A DNA stretch of 64,000 nt from the NCBI RefSeq assembly GCF_014200455.1, contig NZ_JACHBW010000029.1, positions 1 to 64,000 on the forward strand, given 5' to 3'. This document shows positions 46,129-55,136 of this stretch, piece after piece. Made by a program: the position numbers and the translations under genes. The notes under the pieces are model-generated. The model did no database searches. It was not told where the DNA came from and was given only the letters and a program-made list of their open reading frames with translations. The stretch is from Paraburkholderia bannensis. GTDB taxonomy: Bacteria > Pseudomonadota > Gammaproteobacteria > Burkholderiales > Burkholderiaceae. Each line of letters opens with the position of its first letter. Position 1 is the first letter of the stretch.

Positions 46129-47001
46129 TCAGCCGTTGTTCTGCAGGTTCTCCAGCGGACGGATCACCTCGCGCAGCAGGTCGGTGGCGACCTGCGCATA
46201 GAGTGCTGTCGTCTCCAGCTTCTTGTGCCCCAGCAGGACCTGGATCACGCGGATGTCGACCTTCTGCTCCAGCAGGTGGGTCGCAAAGCTGTGACGTAGC
46301 GTGTGCATCGAGACACGCTTGTCGATGTTGGCGGCCTCGGCGGCGGCATGGATGGCGCGATTGAGCTGACGCGTGCTGAGCGGATCGACCGGATCGAGGC
46401 CCGGAAACAGCCAGCCGCCCTCCAGCATCCGGCCCTGCGCGTGCGCCACGCGCCACCAGACACGCAGGCGTTCAAGCAGCACCGGCGAGAGCATGGCGTA
46501 ACGATCCTTGCGGCCCTTGCCCTGCTCAATACGCAGGGTCATGCGCTGGCCGTCGACGTCGCCGACCTTCAGCATCACCACTTCACTGGCACGCAGGCCA
46601 GCGCCGTAAGCGACCGATAGTGCGGTCTGGTGCTTCAGATTGCCGGTGGCGGCAATCAGGCGGCCCACTTCGTCCGGGCTGAGCACGACCGGCAGCACGC
46701 GAGGCACACGCACGGGCTGCATGCGTGCCATCCGGTCGGGCTCGTGGAGCGTGATCTCGAAGAAGAACTTCAGTCCGGTGATCGCCGCATTGAGCGACAC
46801 GGGCGACACGCCGTGGTCGACCAGATGCAACTGGTAACGCCGCAGGTCCTCGACGGTGGCGGTGTCAGGCGAGCGCCCGAGAAAGCGGGTGAACTCGCGC
46901 ACGACGCGCAGATAAATCCCTCGTGCGGGGACGTCTCGCGATACATCGTTAGACGATGGCCGTAAAATCCCCAGGCTATCGTGCCGTCGGCGTCGACGCA
47001 C
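46129..47001 (-). CDS. IS91-associated tyrosine recombinase, 5' end replaced
   Basis: The frame has 290 residues; those from about residue 30 on are a XerC/D-like recombinase. Core-binding domain YLRVVREFTRFLGRSPDTAT and catalytic residues in GAGLRASEVVML (Arg), HTLRHSFATHLLE (His, Arg), LLGHKKLETTALYAQ (His, Tyr). The normal N-terminus is missing at about 46925; the first 30 residues come from sequence antisense to the FUSC gene. It usually pairs with the IS91 transposase in this type of element. Activity of the hybrid is doubtful. Confidence 0.75.
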   Translation of the reverse strand: MRRRRRHDSLGILRPSSNDVSRDVPARGIYLRVVREFTRFLGRSPDTATVEDLRRYQLHLVDHGVSPVSLNAAITGLKFFFEITLHEPDRMARMQPVRVPRVLPVVLSPDEVGRLIAATGNLKHQTALSVAYGAGLRASEVVMLKVGDVDGQRMTLRIEQGKGRKDRYAMLSPVLLERLRVWWRVAHAQGRMLEGGWLFPGLDPVDPLSTRQLNRAIHAAAEAANIDKRVSMHTLRHSFATHLLEQKVDIRVIQVLLGHKKLETTALYAQVATDLLREVIRPLENLQNNG

Positions 47002-48782
47002 AACTTCTGTACTTGCGAAAGCCCTTCAATGTCATTGTCTTCAGTGGTCGCACGCATCCCGATGCGTTGTTCATCGCGTCACTCACGCGCGCGGCGGAAG
47101 TGACCATCGGCATACTCAGCTCGGCCGCGGTCAGCGCGCTCGTCTTCCCGGTTCGTGCGAGCACGGCGCTGATGCACGGCCAGCGCCAGCGCCGCAGTGC
47201 GATTCTCGATCTGTGCGCGGACGTGCTAGCCGGTCGATGCGAGCATGCCGCGTTCCAGCAGCGCTTCGCGCGCCTTGCGGGAAGCATCGCCGGGTTCGAG
47301 GCCGCGCGCACGTTCGCCTCGTACGAAGATCCGAACCTGCGCATGCGCAGCCAGCGGCTCGCCAGGATCGACAGCGAATATGCAGCGCTCTGCTCGCGGC
47401 TGCACATACTGGGGCAGCAGATCGAGCGGCTTGACAACACGGGCGCGGGTGCCCTGATAGCGGAGCTGCGCTTGTCGCTGCAGCAGGCGGCAGGGCTCGT
47501 CGAGCGCTTGCGCGACAATCCTCCAGAAACACCCGATCAGCAGTCCACCACGGCGCTTGCGCGGCTCGCCGCCTCACTCACGCGCGGCGCGCAGGAGGCG
47601 GCGCCCGGGAGCAGCCTTCAGCCGAGCGCTTCCTCCATCGAGGCGCACACACTGCGCGAAGCGCTACGCCGGCTGCTGGAAAGCGTGCTCGACTTCCTCG
47701 CAGCGGGTGCCGTAGTTGCCGGCGGTGCCGTGGGGACGGCCCAGAGCCAATCGCCGCGCGTACCGGCCCCTCCCACGCGGACCAGCTCGTACGTCGTCGC
47801 GCTGACTTTGGTGCGCAATGCGCTGACTGTGGGAGCGACTGGCGCGTTCTGGCTGCTCACGGCGTGGCCGAGCGGCGGGATGGCGGTGATCGCGGCCGCG
47901 ATCGCAGCGGGGCTGAGCTCGGCGGCGCCGCGCCCGGAGAAGCTCGCAATGCAGATCGCGTTAGGTGCGGCGGCGGCCGTGGCGCTCGGTTACGTCTACC
48001 TGGGCTTTGTCTACCCGGCCATCACGGGCTTTCCCCTGCTCTGTGTCGTGCTCGCGCCCATCGTGGCAGGCAGCGCCTTCCTCGCGAGCCGGCCGTCGAC
48101 GTCGGGCTACGGTATAGGTCTGTGTGTGTTCTTCGTGGTGCTGGCCGGACCGGACAACATGATGGCTTACGCCCCGGACGTGTTCCTCAACAACGGGCTC
48201 GCCGCAGTTGTCGCGCTGCTCATTGCCGTCATCACGGCGACGATCGTATTTCCGTTGCAGACGCCGTGGGTGGTGACCTGCATCCAGCGCGACCTGCGCC
48301 GCGAAGTGGCGTTCGCATGGGAAACCCGTCTGGACGGCGCCGATGCGCGCTTTCGCTCCCGCACGCACGATCTTTCCTCGCAGTTGCGCGTGCTGCTTGC
48401 GCCGGGCTCGCCTCGCTACGACCAGGCGTGGCACAGGCTGCTCGCCACGCTCGAACTGGGGCAGGCGTTGCTGGACCTGCGCGGGGATATCGCGACGCTT
48501 GTTCCTAAGGGCACGTCGGACCGGCCCCGCTGGTTGCCCGGCGTCGAACAGGGTGGCCGGCGCGTAGCCGACCTCTTTGAACGACCCGATGCGCCACTTG
48601 CTGCGCTGGCTGTGTGCGCGGCCAACCGTGCGCTGGAGAGGGTGGCAGAAGAGGCGCAGAAGAGCGGGCGAGGAGCCCGTCAGGCTGCGCTATTGAAACT
48701 GTCCGGCGACCTCTGCCTCATGCGCAGCGCGCTGCTCGACCCGGACGCCCCGTTTCATTGCCAGACCGGCAATAGCGCGTGA
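46956..48782 (+). CDS. FUSC/AaeB-family aromatic acid exporter, 5'-truncated
   Basis: 608 codons. The first third resembles the central cytoplasmic part (RAAEVTIGILSSAAVSALVF, then RRSAILDLCADVLAG); a second membrane block lies near residues 290-435 (NALTVGATGAFWLLTAWPSG, MAVIAAAIAAGLSSAAPRPE). Intact relatives have about 650-740 residues with an N-terminal set of membrane helices. Those are lost at the junction with the recombinase near 46950, and the ATG at 46956 is probably fortuitous. It is thus a 5'-truncated gene, likely inactive. Confidence 0.75.
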   Translation: MAVKSPGYRAVGVDAQLLYLRKPFNVIVFSGRTHPDALFIASLTRAAEVTIGILSSAAVSALVFPVRASTALMHGQRQRRSAILDLCADVLAGRCEHAAFQQRFARLAGSIAGFEAARTFASYEDPNLRMRSQRLARIDSEYAALCSRLHILGQQIERLDNTGAGALIAELRLSLQQAAGLVERLRDNPPETPDQQSTTALARLAASLTRGAQEAAPGSSLQPSASSIEAHTLREALRRLLESVLDFLAAGAVVAGGAVGTAQSQSPRVPAPPTRTSSYVVALTLVRNALTVGATGAFWLLTAWPSGGMAVIAAAIAAGLSSAAPRPEKLAMQIALGAAAAVALGYVYLGFVYPAITGFPLLCVVLAPIVAGSAFLASRPSTSGYGIGLCVFFVVLAGPDNMMAYAPDVFLNNGLAAVVALLIAVITATIVFPLQTPWVVTCIQRDLRREVAFAWETRLDGADARFRSRTHDLSSQLRVLLAPGSPRYDQAWHRLLATLELGQALLDLRGDIATLVPKGTSDRPRWLPGVEQGGRRVADLFERPDAPLAALAVCAANRALERVAEEAQKSGRGARQAALLKLSGDLCLMRSALLDPDAPFHCQTGNSA

Positions 48783-48932
48783 CGTCAGGCGCGCGCGCAT
48801 TGCGCAGGTGACAGTCGCGCATGGGGCTACCGCGAAAGAATCCCTTCCGCAGTAGCCGCTTAATGTGGATGTCACGGCGTCATATAGTTTTACCCGTTGC
48901 AGCGCGTTTTACTGTTTGTCTGGAGTCCAGCC

Positions 48933-49179
48933 GTGAAATCCCTGAAATACCTCCTTCTCTCCCTCTCCCTTTGCGCCGCTGTCGCTCACGCGCAGGGCAA
49001 CCCGCCTCAGGCTGAGGCCGCTAGCAGCCAGACCGCCGCGAACAACGGCACGCAGTCCGTCGCGCATTTCGGCGCGCAGCCCGCAGCCCGCAGGCCGCGC
49101 CGAGGCGCAAAAACCGGCCGCGAAGAAGGATGAATGTGTTGGTCCCGTTTCGTTCTGCAACATCTACTTCGGGAGCTGA
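48933..49179 (+). pseudogene. small exported protein with an internal frameshift
   Basis: GTG start at 48933 with GGAG upstream and a clear signal peptide (VKSLKYLLLSLSLCAAVAHA). The straight frame ends at 49133 in an Arg-rich tail that looks out of frame. In another frame the sequence continues QKPAAKKDECVGPVSFCNIY and stops at 49177-49179, which reads like the true C-terminus with two Cys. A single indel near 49090 explains this. Function unknown; 155 bp downstream of the FUSC gene. Confidence 0.55.
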
Positions 49180-49396
49180 GCGGCCCGCATCCACGCCGTC
49201 CATTCCCGAAAGAAGGCGCAGCGCTGCGGTTCGCCCGGCGCCGCCACGAGCGTACGTTTTGCGCGATGACCGGCAGGCCTATGTTTCGGATGTAATCTGG
49301 CGGTCCGCGGCCCGAAACCAGCGGGTAACCGCGCTCACCTACGATTGTTCCATCAGCCTGCGCCGGTTGCGCATGGCGGCGAGGCAAGGGAATACT

Positions 49397-49765
49397 GTGA
49401 GTGCGGACAAAATTCTTGTTATCGAGGACGACCCGGCGATGCGCGACCTGATTGTCGCGACTCTGCACGATGCAGGCTTCGCGGTGTCAGCGTCGCTCGC
49501 CGCGGCCCATGCGGGCACGGCGGCGAGGGTGCTGGTGGTCGACCTCGGCGAGCCGAAGACGGACGGCGCGGATAACTTGCGCGCCTTGCGCGCGCTTCAT
49601 GCTGACGCGCGAATCGTTGCCATCTCGGGCCGTTTCCGGTTCAATGCGGCCACGGCGGCGTCGGTCGCGGTGCAACTCGGCGCGGATCGGGTCCTCGCGA
49701 AACCGCTCGACTGCGACGCGCTCGTTGCCAACGTAAGACAACTCATGGGCGAACCCGGCCAGTGA
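49397..49765 (+). CDS. single-domain response regulator
   Basis: 122 residues from the GTG at 49397 (AAGGG upstream). Receiver fold: LVIEDDPAMRDLIVATL with the acidic pair, VLVVDLGEPKTDGADN with the phosphoacceptor Asp, and LAKPLDCDALVANVRQL with the conserved Lys. No output domain, so it probably relays phosphate. Its stop overlaps the kinase GTG (GTGA at 49762). Confidence 0.8.
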   Translation: MSADKILVIEDDPAMRDLIVATLHDAGFAVSASLAAAHAGTAARVLVVDLGEPKTDGADNLRALRALHADARIVAISGRFRFNAATAASVAVQLGADRVLAKPLDCDALVANVRQLMGEPGQ

Positions 49766-52200
49766 AACCTGCTGCGCGAACTCCGTTCATGTCGGACCCC
49801 GGCGCCCCCGGCGGTGCATACGACGGCTGGCCGATCCACAGCCGTTACCGCACGACGGTTGTGGGCGGCCTTCTGCTTGTTACGCTCGTCTGCGTGGCTG
49901 CTTTCTATAGCGTTCGGCAGGACCGACAAACCACGCTTGCCGCGGGCCACCGCACGATGGAACTCGTCGCGCGCGTGCTGGCCGAGCAGATTGGCAGCAC
50001 CATCGACCGGATTCCGGCGACGCTCCAGTACGAAGCCGATCTGATGCCAGGCGTGGCCAGCAAGGACACGTTCGCGGCGTTCGAGCAGGGGGCGCGCGCG
50101 CGCATCCCGCAGCTTCGCTCGCTCACAGCCGGCGGCTGCGCAAACGAGCGTGAAGTGGTGGACGAGGCGCGTCCGGACGGCGTCTGGGTGCATTCCTGCT
50201 GGCCGTCGTCTGCACACGCCGTCGCTTCGCCGGCCGCCGACGCGGCGATATTCCCGCTGCTCGTTCGTCTCGCCGCGCAGAACGGGCGGGGTGCCGTCCC
50301 GGTTGTGGCCAATATTGACTGCGCCGCGCTACTCGCCCGGCTGGCGGCCATGGCGCGTGACGAAGGCCTGATCCTGACGGTGGCAGGCAAGGGCGTCGCG
50401 AGCGGCTTTCACTGCTCAGCGGGTGCATCCCTCGGACCAGAGAAGCTGAGCGACCTCGAACCCGCGCGATCACCGGTGCCGGGCTATCCGCTGACCATCG
50501 ACGTTGGCCGTCCGCGCGCGGACATCCTGCGCGAGTGGCGTCGCAACACGTGGACGACACTCGCGCGCACCCTGGCGATCTCGTCGTTCGTGCTCCTTTT
50601 GTTGTACGCAATGGTGCGTCAGGTGCGCCGTCAGGCGCTGGCCAACCGTGAACTGCGGGCAGGCGAGCAGCGCTGGCGCGCGGTGTTCGACGAGGCGCCT
50701 GTAGGCATCGTGATGTTGCAGCCCAACCAGCCCTACATGGTCGCCAATCCCGCATTCAAGCGCATGGTGGGATATTCTCTCGACGAATTGCATTAATTGG
50801 CCGCCTCCGACATCACGCATCCCGACGACGTCGAACTCACGCGTGCCAAGGTCGCGGAACTGGAGCGCGGCGAGCGCTTCTCCGTCAAGTTCGAGAAGCG
50901 CTATCTTCACCGTGACGGCCGGGTCATCTGGACGGAGATCACCATCTCGCGGCTCTCCGAAACCGGCGCGCTGGGCGGCATGCTGGTCGCCGTGATCGAC
51001 GACGTGAGCGCGCGGCGCGAGGCCGAGGCGGAACGCCTGCGCCTTGAGGCCCAGTTGCGCCAGTCGCAGAAGCTCGAAGCGCTCGGCACGTTCGCGGGCG
51101 GGATCGCCCACGATTTCAACAACATCCTCAGCGCGATCCTGGGCTACGGCGAGCGCGTGTTCCGCGCGCTCGGCGCGGACTCGCCGCTGCGACGCGACGC
51201 CCAGCAGGTGCTCAACGCGGGCATGCGAGCGAGCCTGCTGGTCGAGCGGATTCTCGCGTTCAGCCGCAGCGGCATGACCGCGCGTCTGCCGGTGCATGTG
51301 GAGAGTGTCCTGGTCGAGACCGTGGAGCTTTTCAAGGCAAGTCTGCCGCCCGCGATGGAGGTCGTTCTCCAGCTCGACGCGCCGCAGGCTTATGTGCTAG
51401 GCGACCCCACGCATCTTCATCAGGTGGTGATGAATCTGTGCAGCAACGCGCGTCACGCGCTGGAGGGGCAGGGCACGATCACCGTGTCGGCGCAGGAAGT
51501 CGCGAGCGGTGAAGCCCGTGCGCTGCATTCGGGGACCCTCCAGCCCGGTGCCTACGTCCGCATCGGCGTAGCGGACACCGGGGCGGGTATCAGTCCGGAA
51601 GTTCAGGAGCGCATGTTCGATCCGTTCTTCACGACCCGAAAAACGACAGGCGGCACAGGTCTCGGCCTTTCGCTGGTGGACGGCATCATCAAGGAGTATG
51701 GCGGCGGCATCGAAGTACAGAGCGAGGTCGGGCGCGGCACGCAGTTCAACATCTACCTGCCGCTGTCCGACAGCCGCCCGGCCGCTGCCTCGCCGCCGGT
51801 CCTCGACACATGGCGCGGAAACGGCGAGACAGTCCTGCTGGTGGACGACGAGCGCGTGCTGGTCGAACTCTGCGAGGACCTGCTGGCCGAGCTTGGATAC
51901 GAGCCGCTCGGATTCTCTTCGCCGTGCGAGGCGCTGGAGGCGTTCCTCGCCGAACCATCGCGATTCGATCTCGTCCTCACCGATCACACCATGCCGGAAA
52001 TGACGGGCATCGACCTGATCAGGCAGATCAGGGCCGTGCGCCCCGACTTGCCTGTCCTGCTTATGAGCGGTTACGGCAATGCTGTCGTGGCGGCACAGTC
52101 GCGCACGCTTGGCGTGCATGCGGTCCTGAAAAAACCTGTGCTGCGGATCGATCTGGCCAAGGCGGTGCGCGACGCGTTAGCAGGCGAAGCGCCGTGCTGA
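49762..52200 (+). pseudogene. hybrid sensor histidine kinase interrupted by one stop codon
   Basis: Two membrane segments (about codons 30-50 and 270-290) enclose a periplasmic sensor domain; a PAS domain follows (WRAVFDEAPVGIVMLQPNQP). A TAA at 50794-50796 interrupts it in the PAS domain between SLDELH and LAASDITHPDDVELT; the frame is otherwise continuous. After it come the H-box GGIAHDFNNILSAILGYGE, N-box MNLCSNARHALEGQG, G-boxes DTGAGIS and GTGLGLSLVDGI, and a C-terminal receiver (LLVDDERVLVELCEDLLAEL, VLTDHTMPEMTG). Total about 812 codons. Read-through, a sequencing error or true inactivation are all possible. Confidence 0.8.
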
Positions 52201-52295
52201 CTGTGTGCCGCGGCATTGCGGTGCCGTAATGCGTAGCGCAGGCTTGATCTGATACGGATAACTAATCATCTGGGCTGTGATCGGGTATGTCTTGA

Positions 52296-52420
52296 CGTAG
52301 ACCAAATTAAAGATGTCACAACTTCGCTAATAAAGATGTCACTTCGCGAATTCATCGCGAAGGCGGTCGAAAAATCGCCGTAAATTCAAGCATTTACGGA
52401 AAGCGAATTAAAGTTGTCAC
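52296..52420. repeat. left end of a Tn7-like element (TnsB-type sites)
   Basis: Outer sequence CGTAGACCAAA at 52296, then three sites TTAAAGATGTCAC (52307-52319), AATAAAGATGTCAC (52329-52342) and ATTAAAGTTGTCAC (52407-52420). They are the inverse of the sites at 54605-54731, as expected for the two ends of one element. Confidence 0.75.
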
Positions 52421-52893
52421 CGGCTTGGCGTCGTACAGGTGTCAACAAAGGGGGCAGCGATCGGCCCTTGAGCGACCGCTGTGCCCATGCCGTTGCCCAA
52501 GCGCAGACGCAATCGGCGAGTCAGGGCGAGGCGGTCCTGCCTGCGCATCGCAGGCGTGGTCGAGAGGAGCGAAAGGTGCCCATAACAGAAGTGTGAACCG
52601 CGCCAGATGCATCGAAACGGCGCATCGATCACGCTGGTGTTGACGAGGTAGGGCGTCTCGCGCCGGCAGTGCGGACAGCGCGTTTCGAGAAATTGATGAT
52701 GCGCCGGGCAGCGATCTTCATCCTCGAACTGATGCAGCACACTGTGGTAACCGTGCGCCACGCACGGTCGGCAATACCGGAACGTCGCGTGATACCGACC
52801 TGAGCGTGCCGCATCGAGCAACGAGACGCGCAAGATGTGCTCGGGCAGGCGGAGGATGCGGCGCAGGCGCATGAGGTCGATGTCGTCGCGCAC
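52417..52893 (-). pseudogene. TniQ/TnsD-like target-selection protein fragment
   Basis: About 158 codons. The zinc-binding pattern FRYCRPCVAHGYHSVLHQF then RCPAHHQFLETRCPHC is the TniQ family core. TniQ/TnsD proteins choose the insertion site and bring in the transposase through TnsC. The N-terminus is missing: it begins right after the truncated TnsB-like gene, and no tnsC exists. A deletion has therefore fused the middle of tnsB to the middle of tniQ. Confidence 0.65.
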
Positions 52894-52898
52894 CGGCG

Positions 52899-53936
52899 CT
52901 ACGCCTTCGCGTTATCGAGCTTTATCCACTCCCACGCCACGTAGGCCAGCTCGGGCAGACGCTGGGAGGGATACCCGTCGTGTGTTCCGTATGCGAGACC
53001 GGGAATGCTGAAGATGCGCGCGGGGTGGGGTTCAAGCGCTTTCTCGATGGTCTTGATGACGTCGTAGCGGCTGTACTCGCGAGCGAGCACAAGGTGGTAG
53101 CCGAGCACCGCGCGCGTGCAGACGTCGATGATGACAAGCAGCCAAACCCGCTCGATTTCGAACTCGTGCTTCAAGCCCAGCGGATCGGACACGACTACCT
53201 TGAGCCGGATGTCGAGCTTGTGGCCATCGAATTCGACGACCTGATAGGGGCGGCTTGCCGCTGGCGCGCCTGCCTCATCATCGGGGCGGGGCAAGCCTTT
53301 GAGGTGCGAGGCGCCGGCCGCGCGCGCAGCAGTACCGAAGCTGCGTAGCAGCTCCGCCTTCACGCACGCCGATAGGGAGCGAATCGCGTGGCCTGCCGTA
53401 TTGAATGGATAGTCCGCCGCAGTCACGCCCACTTGCCGGCACTGCTGCAGGAATTCAGTGTGCAATGCTTGCAGGCCGCGCAGGCGCGTATGCAGAGCGC
53501 CGTCTGTATGGCGCTGATCAAGCTTGACGCGGCGCTGCTTGAGCTGCAGCCGGAGCCAGCCGGCGAGGGTAGGGTAACGCTCAAACAGTAGTGAAAGGGC
53601 GCCTACGGCGCCACGGCTGCCCCGCTCGCCTTGTACGGTGACGGGGCGCACACGGACGTACTCCGCTACGCGGACATGCGCAATCAGCGCGCGAAACCCA
53701 TAGATGCGCCCGTCGTGATGCAGTTCGAGCGCCCGGTCGAGCAAGCGATAGAGCTGCCGGCGATTCACACCGGTCGCATGTTCGATGTCCTTGACAGGCT
53801 CGCCGCGCGCGTAACGTTCGATTGCCTGCATCCGAAGCTTGATGCGCGTGCGCGCAGGTGCATCGAACTCGGTCCACGCCACGGTCGGCCAGATCGTCAG
53901 GTCAAGTGCTTGCAGTTCGGGTTTGCGGCGACTCAT
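52899..53936 (-). pseudogene. TnsB-like DDE transposase, 3'-truncated
   Basis: 345 residues from the ATG at 53936 (ATGA overlap with the TnsA-like stop). N-terminal helix-turn-helix (VKDIEHATGVNRRQLYRLLD), then the start of an rve catalytic core: VEFDGHKLDI (first Asp) and LLVIIDVCTRAVLGYHL (second Asp). The catalytic Glu and the C-terminal beta-barrel are missing after KLDNAKA. TnsB cuts the 3' ends and joins them to the target. This copy cannot act alone. Confidence 0.8.
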
Positions 53937-54565
53937 GAGCGAACCTCGGCAGCAGCAAAGCGCGTGAGCCACGAGAGTGGCTCGGTGCGCAATTCGGGCG
54001 CTGTCACGCGGCCCGTGTGCAACAGGCCGAACAGGGCCGCGCGCACGACGACGGGGTCGCCCGTTGAGAATTCTCGCTCGATGTCGAGCAATGACTGAGA
54101 CGTTGCGACGAAGCACTCGATCGAGTTGAGCAGCGAAGCCGGCACGAGATCGCGTGTGGCGATCAGACACGGCAGCATGCGCTGCCAGTTGTCGACCCAG
54201 ATACGCGAGGCCACCAGCTCTGCGTGCTCGACGTGGCGCACAGTCATCGCGCTGGCATCAACGACCGGACGAGGATTGCCGTCTTCCACGATGACCGGAT
54301 CGGGTAGGAGCAGCAGTTCTTGACGGTCAGCGTAGCGGACGTGGAAATCGATGAGATATCGCCGGCCCTCGAACTGGGCAAAGCCTGGACGCTCGCAAAA
54401 GACGCGCACGGTCGGATCGGATTCGAGCAGGAACCATTGATCGACGGCGCAGCGTCGGTCGAGCGTCAGCCGGCGTTTGAGTTTCGGGCTGAAGACTTCG
54501 AAGCGGTGTGCGCCGCGCGCACGCGCGAACGCGACCGGCTGCGTCAGGTGTGCAGGAACGTCCAT
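53933..54565 (-). CDS. TnsA-like endonuclease of the Tn7-like element
   Basis: 210 residues. In TnsA order: DQWFLLESDPTVRVFCERPG, FEGRRYLIDFHVRYAD with the catalytic Asp, and the SLLNSIECFVATSQSLLDIE region later. The canonical QxK that completes the restriction-type site is not evident (ELLLLPD stands there), so nuclease activity is doubtful. TnsA cuts the 5' strands during cut-and-paste transposition. Starts just inside the right end of the element. Confidence 0.65.
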   Translation of the reverse strand: MDVPAHLTQPVAFARARGAHRFEVFSPKLKRRLTLDRRCAVDQWFLLESDPTVRVFCERPGFAQFEGRRYLIDFHVRYADRQELLLLPDPVIVEDGNPRPVVDASAMTVRHVEHAELVASRIWVDNWQRMLPCLIATRDLVPASLLNSIECFVATSQSLLDIEREFSTGDPVVVRAALFGLLHTGRVTAPELRTEPLSWLTRFAAAEVRS

Positions 54566-54604
54566 AAGATCAAGACCTTAGGAGCGGGATTCGAAGTCTA
54601 GAAC

Positions 54605-54742
54605 GCGAATTGACGAATTTAATGCGGACTTATGCGAATTGACGACTTTATTTCGTTGAGACCGCAAATAAAGTCGTCAATTCGATGTGCGGAATCCTTA
54701 CGCTTCAGGGATTTCGAATTGACATCTTTGCTTTGTTCTACG
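54605..54742. repeat. right end of the Tn7-like element
   Basis: Sites GCGAATTGACGAATTTAAT (54605-54623), GCGAATTGACGACTTTATTT (54634-54653), the inverted AAATAAAGTCGTCAATTCG (54666-54684) and TTCGAATTGACATCTTTGC (54714-54731), then the outer sequence that reads CGTAGAACAAAG on the minus strand from 54742. With the left end this gives an element of about 2.45 kb. Confidence 0.75.
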
Positions 54743-54744
54743 CG

Positions 54745-54910
54745 TGGTCAGCAAGAAGAACCGGCGCAGCGCCATCCACAGGCGCACGCTGCTGACGCTC
54801 GTGCCCGCTGCGCCGACGTTGTCCGCCTGGCGGCTACCGTTAATCAGCGGTTCCGGTCTTCATCGCAGCGGTTGCATCGGCACGCTGGCGCGCGTCTTCA
54901 GGAACTGACA
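54745..54910 (-). pseudogene. tyrosine recombinase fragment next to the transposon end
   Basis: The nucleotide stretch CATCCACAGGCGCACGCTGCT is shared with the recombinase gene at 62732-63723 (position about 62989), and the minus strand reads SVRLWMALRRFFLL. Only the central part is left. The Tn7-like right end is joined directly to it, so the transposon once inserted in a recombinase gene. Confidence 0.65.
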
Positions 54911-55136
54911 TTCCGAGCGTAATGTCGCTTCGCGTTGCAAACGTAGGCGAGTCAGGCTCGATATGAGTGGGTCTTATCGAGCCACATCCGACGCTTGAAT
55001 GCCACGACGCATGGTTGCACCCGCACGCATGATGATTCCAGATTAAAATGGAAGGCTGTCTGCAATCTGCCCGATGTGGATTGTGGTGACCGGGTGTTGC
55101 AGGTCACGCGGACAATTACTTCACGGGACTGACTGG

